NCBI RefSeq assembly: GCF_040581485.1
Contig: NC_090134.1
Coordinates: forward strand, 5,208,001 to 5,272,000
Source: Linepithema humile
Taxonomy: Eukaryota; Arthropoda; Insecta; Hymenoptera; Formicidae
Length of the DNA stretch: 64,000 nucleotides
Direction of reading: 5' to 3'
In this document: piece after piece, positions 12,903-25,400 of the stretch
Layout of the letters: every line of letters begins with the position of its first letter
Position numbering within the stretch: position 1 is the stretch's first letter
Notes under the pieces: generated by a model
What the model saw: only the letters and a program-made list of their open reading frames with translations
The model's database searches: none
What the model was told of the DNA's origin: nothing
Program-made: the position numbers and the translations under genes

Positions 12903-14254
12903 TATTTTACACTTTACAATTGCCTCGTTATTGTTGGCATTGATTCACAGAAAGGTTGTTTATTCACTAGGAACAGACTCCTACAAATCCACACTCTTTG
13001 GATAATCAGACTTAGCCCTGTATACACATTGGGTTATGATAAATATATTTATATATAATAGAAGTCTGATGATGTACATGTATTTTTATCTTATCCCTTT
13101 CTTTACTCCATTTTAATATACATAAAATATATAAAAATAAGATTTAATAAAATATAAAGCTACATTTTTTGTAACAAATATTGATTTTATAGTTCAAATT
13201 TAGTTAAATATTTTTTTATTAGAACTTTATTGAAATTATCTTAATTCCTAATTCTTATTTTAATCTAAATTATCTTTTGCTTTTATTTGCGATGAATTGA
13301 TTAATATTTATTATTATCTTAAATTAGAAGAGATAAGATTCATTTCAAAATAATCTATTTGTTAAATTTTATGCACATTTAAGTTGTTTTTTACCATATA
13401 TAAAAAATTTTAATATAGATATGGTTTTTATCAAATGTACGAGATACATAAAATACATAATATAGGACACAAGCAAATGCGGTGGGCCGGTGATTATCTA
13501 TCGGAACTCTAAAGCAGAGTCGGGCGTATCTAGTATCTTGCAGTATCTTGTTAAAGAAAGTGGCAGCAGTACAATAACTAACATTGTATTTATTTTCAAG
13601 AGAAAATGGTAAGAATCGTAGAATTTTCAGAAGCATGTTTCGCAACTTTACTTGCGAGGATAAGTATTTTCCCTTGCATTTGATCCATGTGGTGCTATTT
13701 GTAGCTTGAATAATTAGTTTGGTGTTGTAAAGGTTATGTGTTAAGACAAGTTGGAATAGTTTTGTCAAGACTTTCCGAAAGCGATAATATAGAAATAGAA
13801 TGTTTAATTTTTGGTTTTTTACAGATTAATTAATGTTTATTTGAATCGTAAAAATCCAGGTAAATCCAATCATAGAAGGAAGGTATAAAATTGTTTGTAT
13901 ATCTTAAGGTTTTGACATAGTTTATTATGTCCCTTTTTATTACAACAATCATTCTCAATTAAATCATCAAAAAGGTTTTTATAATTTAATAAATTTGTAT
14001 AGAATTATCCAGTTATGTAGGCAAATATATTTATATAACAAATTGTGTAATATATAATATTGTATAATGCCATGATTTAAGAGATGTGTTTTGTTGAGAA
14101 ATCAGTGACCTACTAAATAGGTTAGATTAATAGTGCTTGTTTTGACAATATATCCCTTGCTTCAGCATCCGTAGTGCATGCTTCAGTTAGATGGCTTATC
14201 TAGTACGGTACTACCTGGTATTCCTGGTAGGTATCTTTGTTTTTTTCACAGCCA
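12903..14254. other. Intergenic DNA between CCDC97 and VPS35
   Basis: Very AT-rich spacer holding the CCDC97 3' UTR and the VPS35 promoter and 5' UTR. A consensus acceptor (TTTTTTCACAG, ending 14251) just ahead of the VPS35 ATG suggests a non-coding or very short upstream exon that could not be placed. A 125-codon minus-strand frame (13391-13768) resembles nothing recognisable. Confidence 0.55.
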
Positions 14255-17200
14255 ATGACACCTGCCATAACGGGAATGGAAGAACAAGAAAAGCTGTTGG
14301 AAGACGCAATTGGCGTGGTAAAAGTCCAAGCTTTTCAGATGAAACATTGTCTAGACAAGTCTAAATTGATGGATGCGCTGAAACATGCTTCAACCATGTT
14401 GGGGGAACTAAGAACTTCCCTTCTGAGTCCAAAAAGCTACTATGAATTATGTATCCTTATTAATTATTTAATCAAAGACACTATGAATTATATTTAATAT
14501 GATTATCTAATTTTATATGTTTAAGTATAAATATTCCTTATAATAATAATTATTAGATATGGCAATCACAGATGAACTACGACATTTAGAATTGTATTTA
14601 CTGGATGAATTTCAGAAAGGAAGAAAAGTTACAGATCTTTATGAATTAGTGCAGTATGTTGGCAATATTGTGCCTAGACTGTATGTATCGCCTTTTTAAC
14701 TCTGTTGCATTTGCATTGTTTTAATTGAAAAGTAAGATAATTTTCTTAATATTGCAGCTATCTACTCATTACTGTTGGTTTGGTTTACATAAAAACAACT
14801 CCTGGCTTAAAAAGAGATCTTTTAAGAGATCTCGTGGAAATGTGCAGAGGCGTGCAGCATCCATTACGTGGTTTATTTTTAAGAAATTATTTACTGCAAT
14901 GCACAAGGAATATTCTGCCAGATGTTACAGAGGGTGATGATGAAGATGGGACCGTACGTATTTCATAAATTGCGAAATTTTCCTCATGCACTCTATTATT
15001 AATTCAAAATGTTATTTTCAGGTTCGTGACAGCATAGACTTTGTCTTGATGAATTTTGCGGAAATGAATAAATTATGGGTACGCATGCAACATCAGGGTC
15101 ACAGTAGAGATAAAGAAAGAAGGGAGAGAGAGAGGGAAGAACTTAGAATCTTAGTGGGAACAAATCTCGTACGACTTAGTCAACTGGAATCTGTAACACT
15201 GGATAAATATAAAAAGGTATATTTTATATATTTAAAATGTTTTTAATAAGGTTTTGTTAAACACTGCATAAATATATTTTTAGCTTGTACTGCCAGGAAT
15301 CTTGGAACAGGTGGTTAGTTGTAGGGATGCGATAGCACAGGAGTATCTTATGGAGTGTATAATTCAGGTACATCTCTTTATATGTTATATATATAAATGC
15401 TATTTTATTTTTGAATATTTAAGATTAAAAATTAATGCTTTTTTTATACATCTGTTTTTAGGTCTTTCCCGATGAATTTCATTTACAAACATTGAATGCA
15501 TTTCTGAAATCTTGTGCGGAATTACAAAACGGAGTAAATGTCAAAAACATAATTATATCGTTGATCGATCGCCTAGCAGCCTTTAGTCAACGATCCGACG
15601 GTGTAGGAGGACCTGGTAGTCCCAGTCAAGTGCCAGGAATTCCACAAGATGTCAAACTTTTTGACGTATTCAGCGATCAAATAGCAACTATTATACAGGT
15701 ATCTATTAAATAGAATACATTTCATTACTAATTGTGTGGAAATGTGGTCATTCGATGATGACTAGATACTGCACAATGTTTGAAAATTCATGATTTAGAA
15801 ACCTAATTTCCTTACCATCTAGTTTAAGTCTGAGAATGGCTTTAGAATGTCTTAAATCATATTTTGATTAAAATGTATTTATTTCCATTACATATAAAAA
15901 TCTTTTTTTATAGACAAGACAAGATATGCCCTCCGAAGATATTGTGTCTCTTCAAGTAGCTCTCATAAACTTAGCACATAAATGCTACCCCGATCGAGTA
16001 GATTATGTAGACAAAGTCTTGTTCACAACAGTTCAAATATTCCAAAAACAAAATGTTGATAAGTGAGTATGATTTACTATACGTGTTAAACTGTACTGTA
16101 TTTTGTATATTAAATATTCGTTTTTTTTTTAGGCTGGAGTATAATAGTGCCGTTTCAAGAGAATTAGTGAGATTAATGAAAATCCCTGTAGACAATTATA
16201 AGAATATATTAACTGTGCTTAAGCTTGAACACTATGCGCCTCTCTTGGATTACTTTGATTATGAGGGCAGGAAATCACTGGCTATATATATAATAACAAA
16301 TATTTTGGAGAACGAGACATTGATACCGATGCAAGAACAAGTGGACGCAGTGCTTTCCATGGTGTCTCCCTTGGTGCAAGATCAATCAGATCAACCCAAT
16401 ATAGAAGAAGATCCCGAAGACTTTGCCGAGGAGCAAGGATTACTCGGCAGACTAATACATCACTTTAAATCGGACACACCGGATCAACAATATATGATAT
16501 TAAGCGCTGCGAGAAAGCACTTCAGTGCTGGCGGTAACAAAAGAATAAAATACACTCTGCCGCCCATAATTTTCCAAAGTTACCAGTTGGCCTTTACATA
16601 TAAAGCATTGAAGGATCAGGTTGGTAATTTGTATAAGATGAAGTCATCGAATAACGATACAAAATAATGTTCTTTTTTTTCTCAGGATGAAATGTGGCAA
16701 AAGAAGTGTCAAAAAATCTTTCAATTTTGTCACACGACTATCACGGCTTTGATGAAAGCTGAATTGGCCGAACTACCCTTGAGACTATTTCTGCAAGGTG
16801 CAATAGCGATTGGCGAAATTCGCTTCGACAATTTTGAGATGGTTGCTTATGAATTTATGAGTCAAGCGTTCTCAATATACGAAGACGAAATAAGTGACTC
16901 GAAAGCGCAGCTCGCGGCAATTACCTTAATCATCGCTACGTTCGAACAAATGAGCTGTTTTGGCGAGGAAAATGCGGAACCTGTACGCAATCAGTGTGCT
17001 TTATACGCCAGTAAATTGCTGAGAAAACCTGATCAATGTCGAGGAGTCGCCACTTGCTCGCACATATTTTGGTCGGGAAAATCCCTGGCTACAGGCGGGA
17101 AAGAGGTATGTACGAATAGCCTTGATTATTCGAAAAATAAATTACATGAAAAGTACAATTTCAGATGCAAGAAGGCGGTAAGGTGTTAGACTGCTTGAAG

Positions 17201-17561
17201 AAAGGTATCAGAATAGCAAGCCAGTGCATGGATACATCGGTGCAAGTACAATTATATGTAGAACTGCTGAATCATTACATTTACTTCTACGAGAAGGGAA
17301 ATACAGCTGTAAGATCCAATCACAAAATAACAATTATTTGTTATGAATTGCTATTTCTAGAACAATTTTTTTTTTTTTCAGGTGACTGTGCAAATATTAA
17401 ATCAAGTAATTGCAAAAATTAGGGAGGAGCTTCCTAATTTGGAGGCGAGTGAGGAAACCGATCAAATACAGAAACATTTAGCAAACACATTAGAACATTT
17501 AAGAAATAGAATGGAATCGCCGGACTCTGATGGACTTTCTTATCAAGGCCTTGTCCTTTAA
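14255..17561 (+). CDS. Vps35: VPS35, retromer core subunit
   Basis: Scaffold of the retromer complex, which with VPS26 and VPS29 retrieves cargo from endosomes to the Golgi and plasma membrane. Eleven coding exons: 14255-14450, 14557-14680, 14758-14953, 15022-15216, 15284-15367, 15462-15698, 15914-16062, 16133-16619, 16686-17105, 17165-17308, 17382-17561. The sum is 2412 nt, 803 aa plus stop, close to the ~796 aa of vertebrate VPS35. Diagnostic blocks include the VPS26-binding PRLYL motif (~105-109, split by intron 2), WVRMQHQGHSRD, FPDEFHLQTL, ISDSKAQLAAITLI and a C-terminus ending SYQGLVL. The ATG at 14255 lies just after an acceptor in phase 0, so a short upstream coding exon is possible; the Met at 14276 is an alternative start. 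The exon 8 donor is the unusual GTTGGT. Confidence 0.95.
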
Positions 17562-17881
17562 CGACGCAAAATTTCTGTAATTTTGTACATAAAAATTTTT
17601 TAGGATAGATTAGATTGGTTATTATAACAACGATTCTAATTAGCTTAATCTCTCCGTCATCACTGCAGCAGCAATCTGCAAACGAATAGCAGATCATTAA
17701 TTCGGAATCAGATAACAGTGATTGTTGTTGCAACTTAGATTTATAATTGTACGATTATTTCTTAACTCACAAATGTAGATGTTTAAATTGTATCAAATTG
17801 CCTATGTGAGATAATTTGTTGATGATGTATCAAACGTATATATATATATATTAATAGTATAATTATATGTATACTTGTTTT

Positions 17882-17887
17882 AATAAA
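17882..17887 (+). promoter_or_regulatory. Candidate poly(A) signal for VPS35
   Basis: AATAAA lies about 320 nt after the VPS35 stop codon, followed by an AC-rich stretch. It is the first canonical hexamer clearly downstream of the gene. The position is plausible for a 3' UTR end but was not tested. Confidence 0.45.
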
Positions 17888-17943
17888 AATTTATTACACA
17901 CACATACACATATTTGCAAGAACGATTGAAATTTGCATGCATC

Positions 17944-18119
17944 CAGGAGCGGATTTTGGCATAAGCAATATAAGCAATTGCTTATGGTCCCGCGCCAGCA
18001 GGGACCTCAAAGGTTCCATACAACTAATTTCATACGAGTATTAAATTGACGGAAAAAATTAAAAAGGCCCTCTTTAAAGCCAGTGCTTAGGGACCCCCTA
18101 CGATCTAAATCTGGCCCTG
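17944..18119. mobile_element. Non-autonomous hAT-type MITE
   Basis: A 176-bp element has imperfect terminal inverted repeats, CAGGAGCGGATTT at the left and the complement of CAGGGCCAGATTT at the right (10 of 13 match). It is flanked by a perfect 8-bp direct repeat CATGCATC (17936-17943 and 18120-18127). CAG-type ends with an 8-bp target duplication are typical of hAT transposons. There is no coding capacity. An internal palindrome, ATAAGCAATTGCTTAT, follows the left end. It lies between the VPS35 3' end and the NSUN2 promoter, ending 394 bp before the NSUN2 ATG. Confidence 0.85.
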
Positions 18120-18513
18120 CATGCATCATTATTATTTTCATTAAATCTCTTGTTAAATTTTATGATTTGATTTCTTGACGCATTCGCATCGCTAACCCCA
18201 CAGATGTTAGAGGGATTTTCTGGTATTTTCCAATCGATAATTTGAAGAATTACATCAAAGCTTTGATCATTGTTCAATATTGTTCGAATGTATCGTTCTA
18301 TAATTATTATTTCCTGTTTTCTTGGCGATCTATATGAATCTGTACATTTGCATACTTGCGCTATAGTATATCAGATATATAATAACGCCATCTATCACGC
18401 GTCAAATGAGTGGTCAAATGTGAGCCGATCCATTCACTGTTTCAGGTAAACACGTGTTAGTCGTATTGCGCGATTATTATTAATTAATCAAAAGTAAATA
18501 TTTTAAAGGAAAA

Positions 18514-21500
18514 ATGGGTAAAGGACGGAAAAATAAACCGAAAAAGAACTTTGCTGAAAAACGTCGCGAGAAGCAGAAGGTATGATTACTATCACTGGAT
18601 AGAAAAATTATAAGAGGCTATGTATACAAATACATTAGTGTAATTTAAACACATATTTTAAACAAAAACATCCTTATTGAAATCTTGTATTTTAAAGAAA
18701 AAAAATGATCTAGAATTCTAATATTCTATTTAATGTATAATCAATATTTGCAGAAAAAAGATGAATGGGATAATACTCCACACAGAAGTTACGCAGATAT
18801 TGTTAGAGAGAATAAGGATTTTGAGAATTATTACAAAACGCAAGAAATAGTTCCAGAAGATAAATGGGAGGCGTTTATCAGCACTATGAGGACCAATTTG
18901 CCAGTAGCTTTTCGTATTACTGGTTCTAAAGCCGAAGCTAAAGTTTTGTTAGAAATAATCAAAAGTGACTTTTTCAAAGAAATTTTGAATACAAATTTGG
19001 ATTCAGATAAGGAATGCTCCAATAATGATGTAAAAACTATATTACATAGTTTACCTTTTTATCCGGAGAAACTTGCTTGGCAATTACAATTGACTAGAAA
19101 AGATATCAGACGATCGGAAGCATATTTTAAATTGCATAACTTTCTTATTGCTGAAACAAATAATGGCAGTATCAGCAGACAGGAAGTAGTTAGTATGGTC
19201 CCTCCTTTGGTCCTGGATGTGAAGCCTTCACACAAGGTGAGCTTTTTTGTAGCTATTGACACATACATTTTTCTTATAAAGTAATAGAATAAAATATGCA
19301 AATTTTCTATCCGCAGGTTCTCGATATGTGTGCAGCACCAGGATCAAAAACAGCACAGCTCATAGAAATGATACACGCAGACGAAGGAAATGTTCCTCCT
19401 GGTAATTTATACTAACTTGTGCTAAAAGAAATGAGCGCAACGCAAGTATTAATATTTAATTATAATTTTAGAGGGTTTTGTAATAGCTAACGATCTTGAC
19501 AATAATCGTTGCTACATGCTTGTGCATCAAGCTAAAAGATTAAACAGCCCAAACATTCTTATTACAAACCATGATTCATCAGTTATGCCTAATTTTATAA
19601 TCACAAAACCAGATGGCACTAAGGACACATTAAAGTATGTCATTCAAATTTTATATGTTTGATTATTTTCATGTGTCAAGAACTTTTATGTAAATATTTC
19701 ATCTTTTGGTAGATTTGATAGAATACTTGCGGATGTTCCATGTAGTGGTGATGGTACTATGCGAAAGAATCCAGATATATGGTGCAAGTGGAGTCCTGCT
19801 AATGGCAATAATCTCCATGGGTATGTATAAATTTATATATAATTTTTTATAAATTTATGTATACAGAATATTAATCTTTATCTTCTAAAGAATTCAGTAC
19901 AGAATAGCAAAACGTGGGTTGGAATTGTTAGCAGTTGGAGGAAGAATGGTATATTCTACATGTTCTTTAAATCCGATTGAAAATGAAGCAGTACTTCATA
20001 GGCTTCTTTGTGAAACTGGAGACTCGGTACAATTAGTTGATTGTAGAGATTTAGTACCAGGATTAATATGCGATTCTGGTTAGTTCTGGCAGATAAATAC
20101 GTCAAATATTTGTACAAAAGATATAAAAATATTCTAAATAGTAATACATTTTGCAATCAGGTGTCACGCATTGGAAACCGGCATCTAAAAATTTACAATA
20201 TTATGATACCTGGGACGATGTTCCAGAACAATGGCAGACGCAAGTACGACCAAAAATGTTCCCTCCACAAGCAGATGAGGTTTCCAGGTTTCATCTTGAA
20301 CGTTGGTAAATATCGAATAAATTATAGGAGGAACGCCAATCATATTACACTTCTTTATATTACACTCTTATTTCACCAATTATGTAGCATGAGAATATTA
20401 CCACATCATCAAGATACTGGAGGCTTCTTTGTGGCCATATTGGAGAAAATAGCACCCTTGCCGTGGGAAAATAAAACTTGTACTTTAAGTCAAAATGTCC
20501 AGAATTTGGGTGACAATGGAAACAAGAATGAAGTCAGTCTTGAAGAAGAAGCTTCACGAGACGAAAAACGTTTAGAAAGTGGAAAAAGGACATTAGAAGA
20601 AGAAAAAAAGTCGCGGGAGTCACAAAGGAAGCGGAGAAAGATTGTTGGCTATAGGGAAGATCCGTTCGTCTTTTTCAAGGATGAAACAGAAGATGTATGG
20701 CAGTCTATTAAGTAAGTTCAAATTTTATTTTTTTTTACTGTTTAATATATAATTACCTCTTTCATATTATTTAATATGTTTTTAGAAATTTTTACGGTAT
20801 ATCTGATGATTTGAATCCACAATGTTTGTTGGTAAGATGTCACGAAGGAAAGAAGAAAAATATTTACTTTACGTCACCGGCAATCCGTGATATAGTAATG
20901 TCTAACGAGAATAGAGTCAAAATGATTAATACTGGCGTTAAAACATTCGTACGATGTGACAATAAAAATATGAGTTGCGCCTTCAGACTTGCTCAAGAAG
21001 GGATGCAGAGTATCATTCATTATATAAGTGACAACAGAAAGCTTCAGGTCACGAAAGAAGATTTAATAATGCTTTTACAAAATAACGATCCACATACACC
21101 GCCTGAAATTGTAAAATTAAATCCAGACACTCAGGAACGTCTCAAAGATTTTGGTAAAAATAACAGAATTTTGTTCTTTTTTTCTCTTATACGATAATAC
21201 ACATAAATATTACTTGAAAAATATATTTCATTTAAGCGACTGGAAGTTGTATATTGTTATATAAAGAAGAGAAGACTGACAATTTAAACCAGCTAAATCT
21301 CCAACTGGTAGGCTGGAGAGGAATAATGTCTCTTAGAGCATACGTGACTACTTGTGATGCGATTCACTACTTACGGCTTTTAGGAGCGGATTGTTCTAAA
21401 TTTGGTATGTTGAAATATCATACAGTATCATATCGAAATAATACGGTTATTTACATATTACATAATTTTACAGAGAGGAACAAATTCGAGGAAAATCGCG

Positions 21501-21652
21501 CAGCCGCATTAGCCGAAGATATTAACAATGGTGACATCAAACGTGAAAATTTAATTAATGAAAATGCTGCAATGGAGAACGGCGATTGCACAGAGAAAGT
21601 CGACGGTGCAGAGATGCCGATCGAAACGAGTGAATCGCTTTTTGTGACATAA
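18514..21652 (+). CDS. Nsun2: NSUN2, tRNA cytosine-5 methyltransferase
   Basis: SAM-dependent RNA m5C methyltransferase that modifies tRNAs and other RNAs, mainly in the nucleus. Eleven coding exons: 18514-18579, 18754-19236, 19317-19401, 19472-19634, 19713-19820, 19891-20078, 20161-20305, 20388-20711, 20786-21153, 21237-21404, 21474-21652. The sum is 2277 nt, 758 aa plus stop, similar to animal NSUN2 (~750-770 aa). The N-terminus is Lys/Arg-rich (MGKGRKNKPKKNF), likely a nuclear localisation signal. The SAM loop DMCAAPGSKT starts near residue 186. The PCSGDG motif puts the product-release Cys at ~276, and the TCSLNPIE motif puts the catalytic Cys at ~326; both are intact. A charged EEEKKSRESQRKRRK linker precedes the C-terminal PUA-like region. 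It converges with CEP104. Confidence 0.95.
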
Positions 21653-22433
21653 TTAAGACTCGTCTTAATTTTTTACACGTTTCGCTGTGCGTTACAGTTA
21701 AGTAAAATTTATATTTATATTTTTTATTTAACAAGAATATTCTTATTCGATTCAGTGATAATCCAGCATTGACATCGGAGTAATTTGTGGTATGAATTGA
21801 AAAATATGATTTTGTAGGATAAAAACATCGACAATGATATCATGATAAAATGATTATTTTTACTGATCTATGAAGTGTTTTATGAAATTACATGCGTTAT
21901 CTAACGTCGTTTGAGCGAAAAAGAGCTTTCCATTCCCTAATATTTATTTGACATATTTTCGTCATAATCGTGTGATGTATAGTATATAGTACAAATTTTT
22001 ATTATAAATATGGCCGGATGCAAAGGAATCATTAATCCTGAAATGATGTTTTCATAACATCTGATATCACTACCTTTAATAATTAATACATCCCTGCAAA
22101 TGTCCTGGGCATCATGCAATAACCATAGAAAGAGTGGAACCTGTTAACAATTCCTAATATCTCCAATATCTCCCATATGATTTCGCAAACTCGCTTGATA
22201 TAAGCGTGTCATCTAAATTTTTAAATGTCTGGATTTCTAGTCTCTACGATTAAAAATTCGCTCATTATGGATCGCTATGAATAAAGGACGGGTTTTGCTA
22301 TAAAAACCATTTAAATATAGGTACAAACATGAAAAACGCTAGTAACATATACATAAACTATAAAATAAATCAAATCAAAATCCTCCTAAGACTCGTCGAA
22401 TTCTTCTGTTGGCTTCGAAGTCGATGCCTGATG
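21653..22433. other. Convergent 3' interval, NSUN2 and CEP104
   Basis: Holds the 3' UTRs of two genes transcribed towards each other. A plus-strand AATAAA at 22280-22285 could serve NSUN2, which would place the NSUN2 3' end within about 150 bp of the CEP104 stop. No other gene is seen. Confidence 0.5.
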
Positions 22434-25400
22434 CTAGTAATCTCTACCCGTCGGTGATGTTAATTTGCCGCTGAGATTTTGCGAATTCGACGGCGATTTT
22501 GAACCTAAAGTCGTATAAAAATTATTGCATTTTGCTAAAATTATAAAACAATCTATTCGACTGCTATTTTTTTATACTCTTAAAAACTTTTATAGAAAAA
22601 TAATTTTAAATTGAAAAATTACGATTCTGAATTCAATCAATCTTTTATTGAGACTTACAGCTTTTCCCCATTTTGCTGCGTGGATTATTTACACAGGGGT
22701 GTTCTCCCATTAGATGTTCCCTCCATTTATTTTGATTGACTAAAGCCGAACAAAGAGGACAGCGTTCATATCCCTCTATAGGTTCTAAACAAAAAATCAA
22801 AATATATATTGTTTGTGTATGATTCCTAATATTAGTAATGATCGTATCATAAATAGAGTGTTACAATAGTAAAGCTATATACTTGTGCATTTCTTGTCTT
22901 GTCTTGTATGGTTTTCGAACGCACTTTCATGCATCGCTTGTTTGCACGTTTCGCACTTCACATAATTGCTCCTCATATCGCATTCATCTGTGAAAAGCAT
23001 TGATTAAATCTAGCACATAATATCATTGTTTCTCTATCATTTTGTTTGCGGAATATTTTAAGATATAAACTAAAAGCATATTAAATCGGTTTATACTTAC
23101 TTAATAAATGTAAATTTAAATAAGAAATTTCTACAACTTGTTTGCACGCTTCGCACTTCGTTAACATAGGACAAGATCTCCAATAATGTATGTTCAGACC
23201 TTCTTCAGAGTACACCTGACCCTTCGACAGGCAAAATATGCACATTCTAAACGAAACAGACGTCAAAACAGTTCCATATTCTTTCCAACGAATAAAATTG
23301 ACTTGCTGTATACGTACTTCTCCCCTTTGTGATCGGTACTGTTCTCGGACGGAGACGTGATACTCGTTGAACTTCCGGTACTGACGACCGGACTCGATCT
23401 CGAGGGTGACTTGGTTAAACTAGCTACATTATTTTCTGTAGATTTATTTCGCGTAGGCGTCGTTGTTGCTTTATGGGTGGATTCGGCTTCCTTTTTTCTC
23501 TGCAAATCATTCGCATACATAAATTCACAATCTTGATTTTGCATCAAAGTGTTGCGTACCTGAAGATCGATTAGATCAAATTCATGGAAAAGTTGACGAT
23601 ATAGTAGATTCCGCCGCGTTATATCGTCATCGGGCGGCAATTGCTTTCGCACCAGTCTAGGATTGACTTTGTACACCAACACGAGAATTCTCTCGGAGAC
23701 TTTTCGCACCGCTTCAGCCGGGTGGTGCAGACCGGAGGAACCTAATTCGGATAACGTCCGACAGGTCAACCCGCTACAACAGTTACAATACCTTATCAGA
23801 GTAATTGCATTTAGATAATACAGGGTCGATCTTGAGGCAAGACCTCTGCTGATCGATAGGATGGGCGTCAAAAGGATTGCGCTTCGACGGCAAAGAGATT
23901 CCTCAAAATGTCTGGTAAATCTCATGCATTATGCAAACGTTCCAAGAATCAAAATAACAATGTTCACAGGGTCGATATAGGGAAAGGGTCTCTGCTAATC
24001 AATAGGATGGGAAACTACGCTTCGACGGCAGAGGTCTGAGATTCCTCAAAATGTCTGGTAATTCTCATGCGTCATGCTCGAGCGTGCTAAGAATTTTTTT
24101 CAGAATCACCTCTGTTTTTCCGTGGATATACCGTGGCTCAGTATCAGTTGCTCCACCATTTCCAGCCTGCTCAGTGCTAACCGCTGATGCGTGCTACTGT
24201 TAACAGGTCTGGTTAGGTGCACCGGTATTATATGCAATTCCCGCACGCATTTGCAGTCCGCCATGCTGAGGATTGTATGCACTGCCATATTATGTATCCT
24301 CGGCGTGGTATCTCCGGACTTCGTCAGAAGCTCCGGCAGCAAGCGTTCGACGCTTCTGGCGATCTCCGTCGAAGATACTCTACGGTTGATAAATGATCGA
24401 TTTAATTGGAAGTTAAATTTCAATGGGGAATCATAATGTTTATACATTCTTCGAAAGAAAAAGAATTCACCTATCCGCGGCGAACTCGGCGAAGAAAATC
24501 CTGATTAATTGCGCAGCCAAACTGTATACGCTAAAGACCTTGTCCCTAAGAGCTCTATGTAACAATAGAATCGCGGCCCTAGCTGTTTTATTTGGAGAAT
24601 GCTTAGACACTTGCGGATCGAACGTCTTTAGCTCTTCTTTCAATTGCAATAGTCCCTCCTCCTTGTCCGTGAACTGTTTCGAATAGAACTTCTCCACCTG
24701 CATATAATCATTGTTATCGTCTGTGCTCAGAGATTGTGAGAAATAAGTTTCACGTCATTACCATTTCCATTCCGAAGACCGCGATAGGCAATGCAGCTTG
24801 TTTTTTCTCTCTATCGTTAAGTTTCGAGGTGACTTTTGTCTCTGCGCTATCCAAGTGACACTCTCTCGTGAATTCGTTCGTGTGCGAGCTGCAAATTTAC
24901 GTTGAAAGTTTACACATCGTGTTAAATTGTTGTCACAATGTTTTAACGATATATTGTCTTACTGCCTTAGAGCGGGAATGGTTCTTTCCTCGTAAGCTTC
25001 GTAACTTGAGCGAAGAGCCGGACCTGCTGATTTAGTTTTTCTCCTTAGAGATCCTTTGTTACAATTGCTCTGCTTCTCAAGGACACCATTCGTAGGGCTT
25101 CCGGTTACTTCTGAACCAACACGAAAAAAATTAGTGTTATGTAAACTAAAAATTCTATAAATCTAAATCGCGTAAAAAATCGCGAATATTTTAATAGTCT
25201 TTAATTAGTTATACCAGGACTATTCGTTTTTTGACGCAACGGTGACACGGGTGGTTGATGTGCGGGCCCGGTGGGTGACAAAGCACCGTCGCGATTAGGT
25301 GGGACGACTAATCTCGGGGGAGATGTGACGTCGTCGGTTAACGCCGCTGTGTCCGTCGATGTTGGCTCCTTGTCGTCGGCAGAGGACAAATTATTCTTTT

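Noticed and set aside
13391..13768. 125-codon minus-strand frame between CCDC97 and VPS35
   Set aside because: Composition is AT-driven and the protein resembles no family I know; lies in the presumed VPS35 promoter/5' UTR interval.
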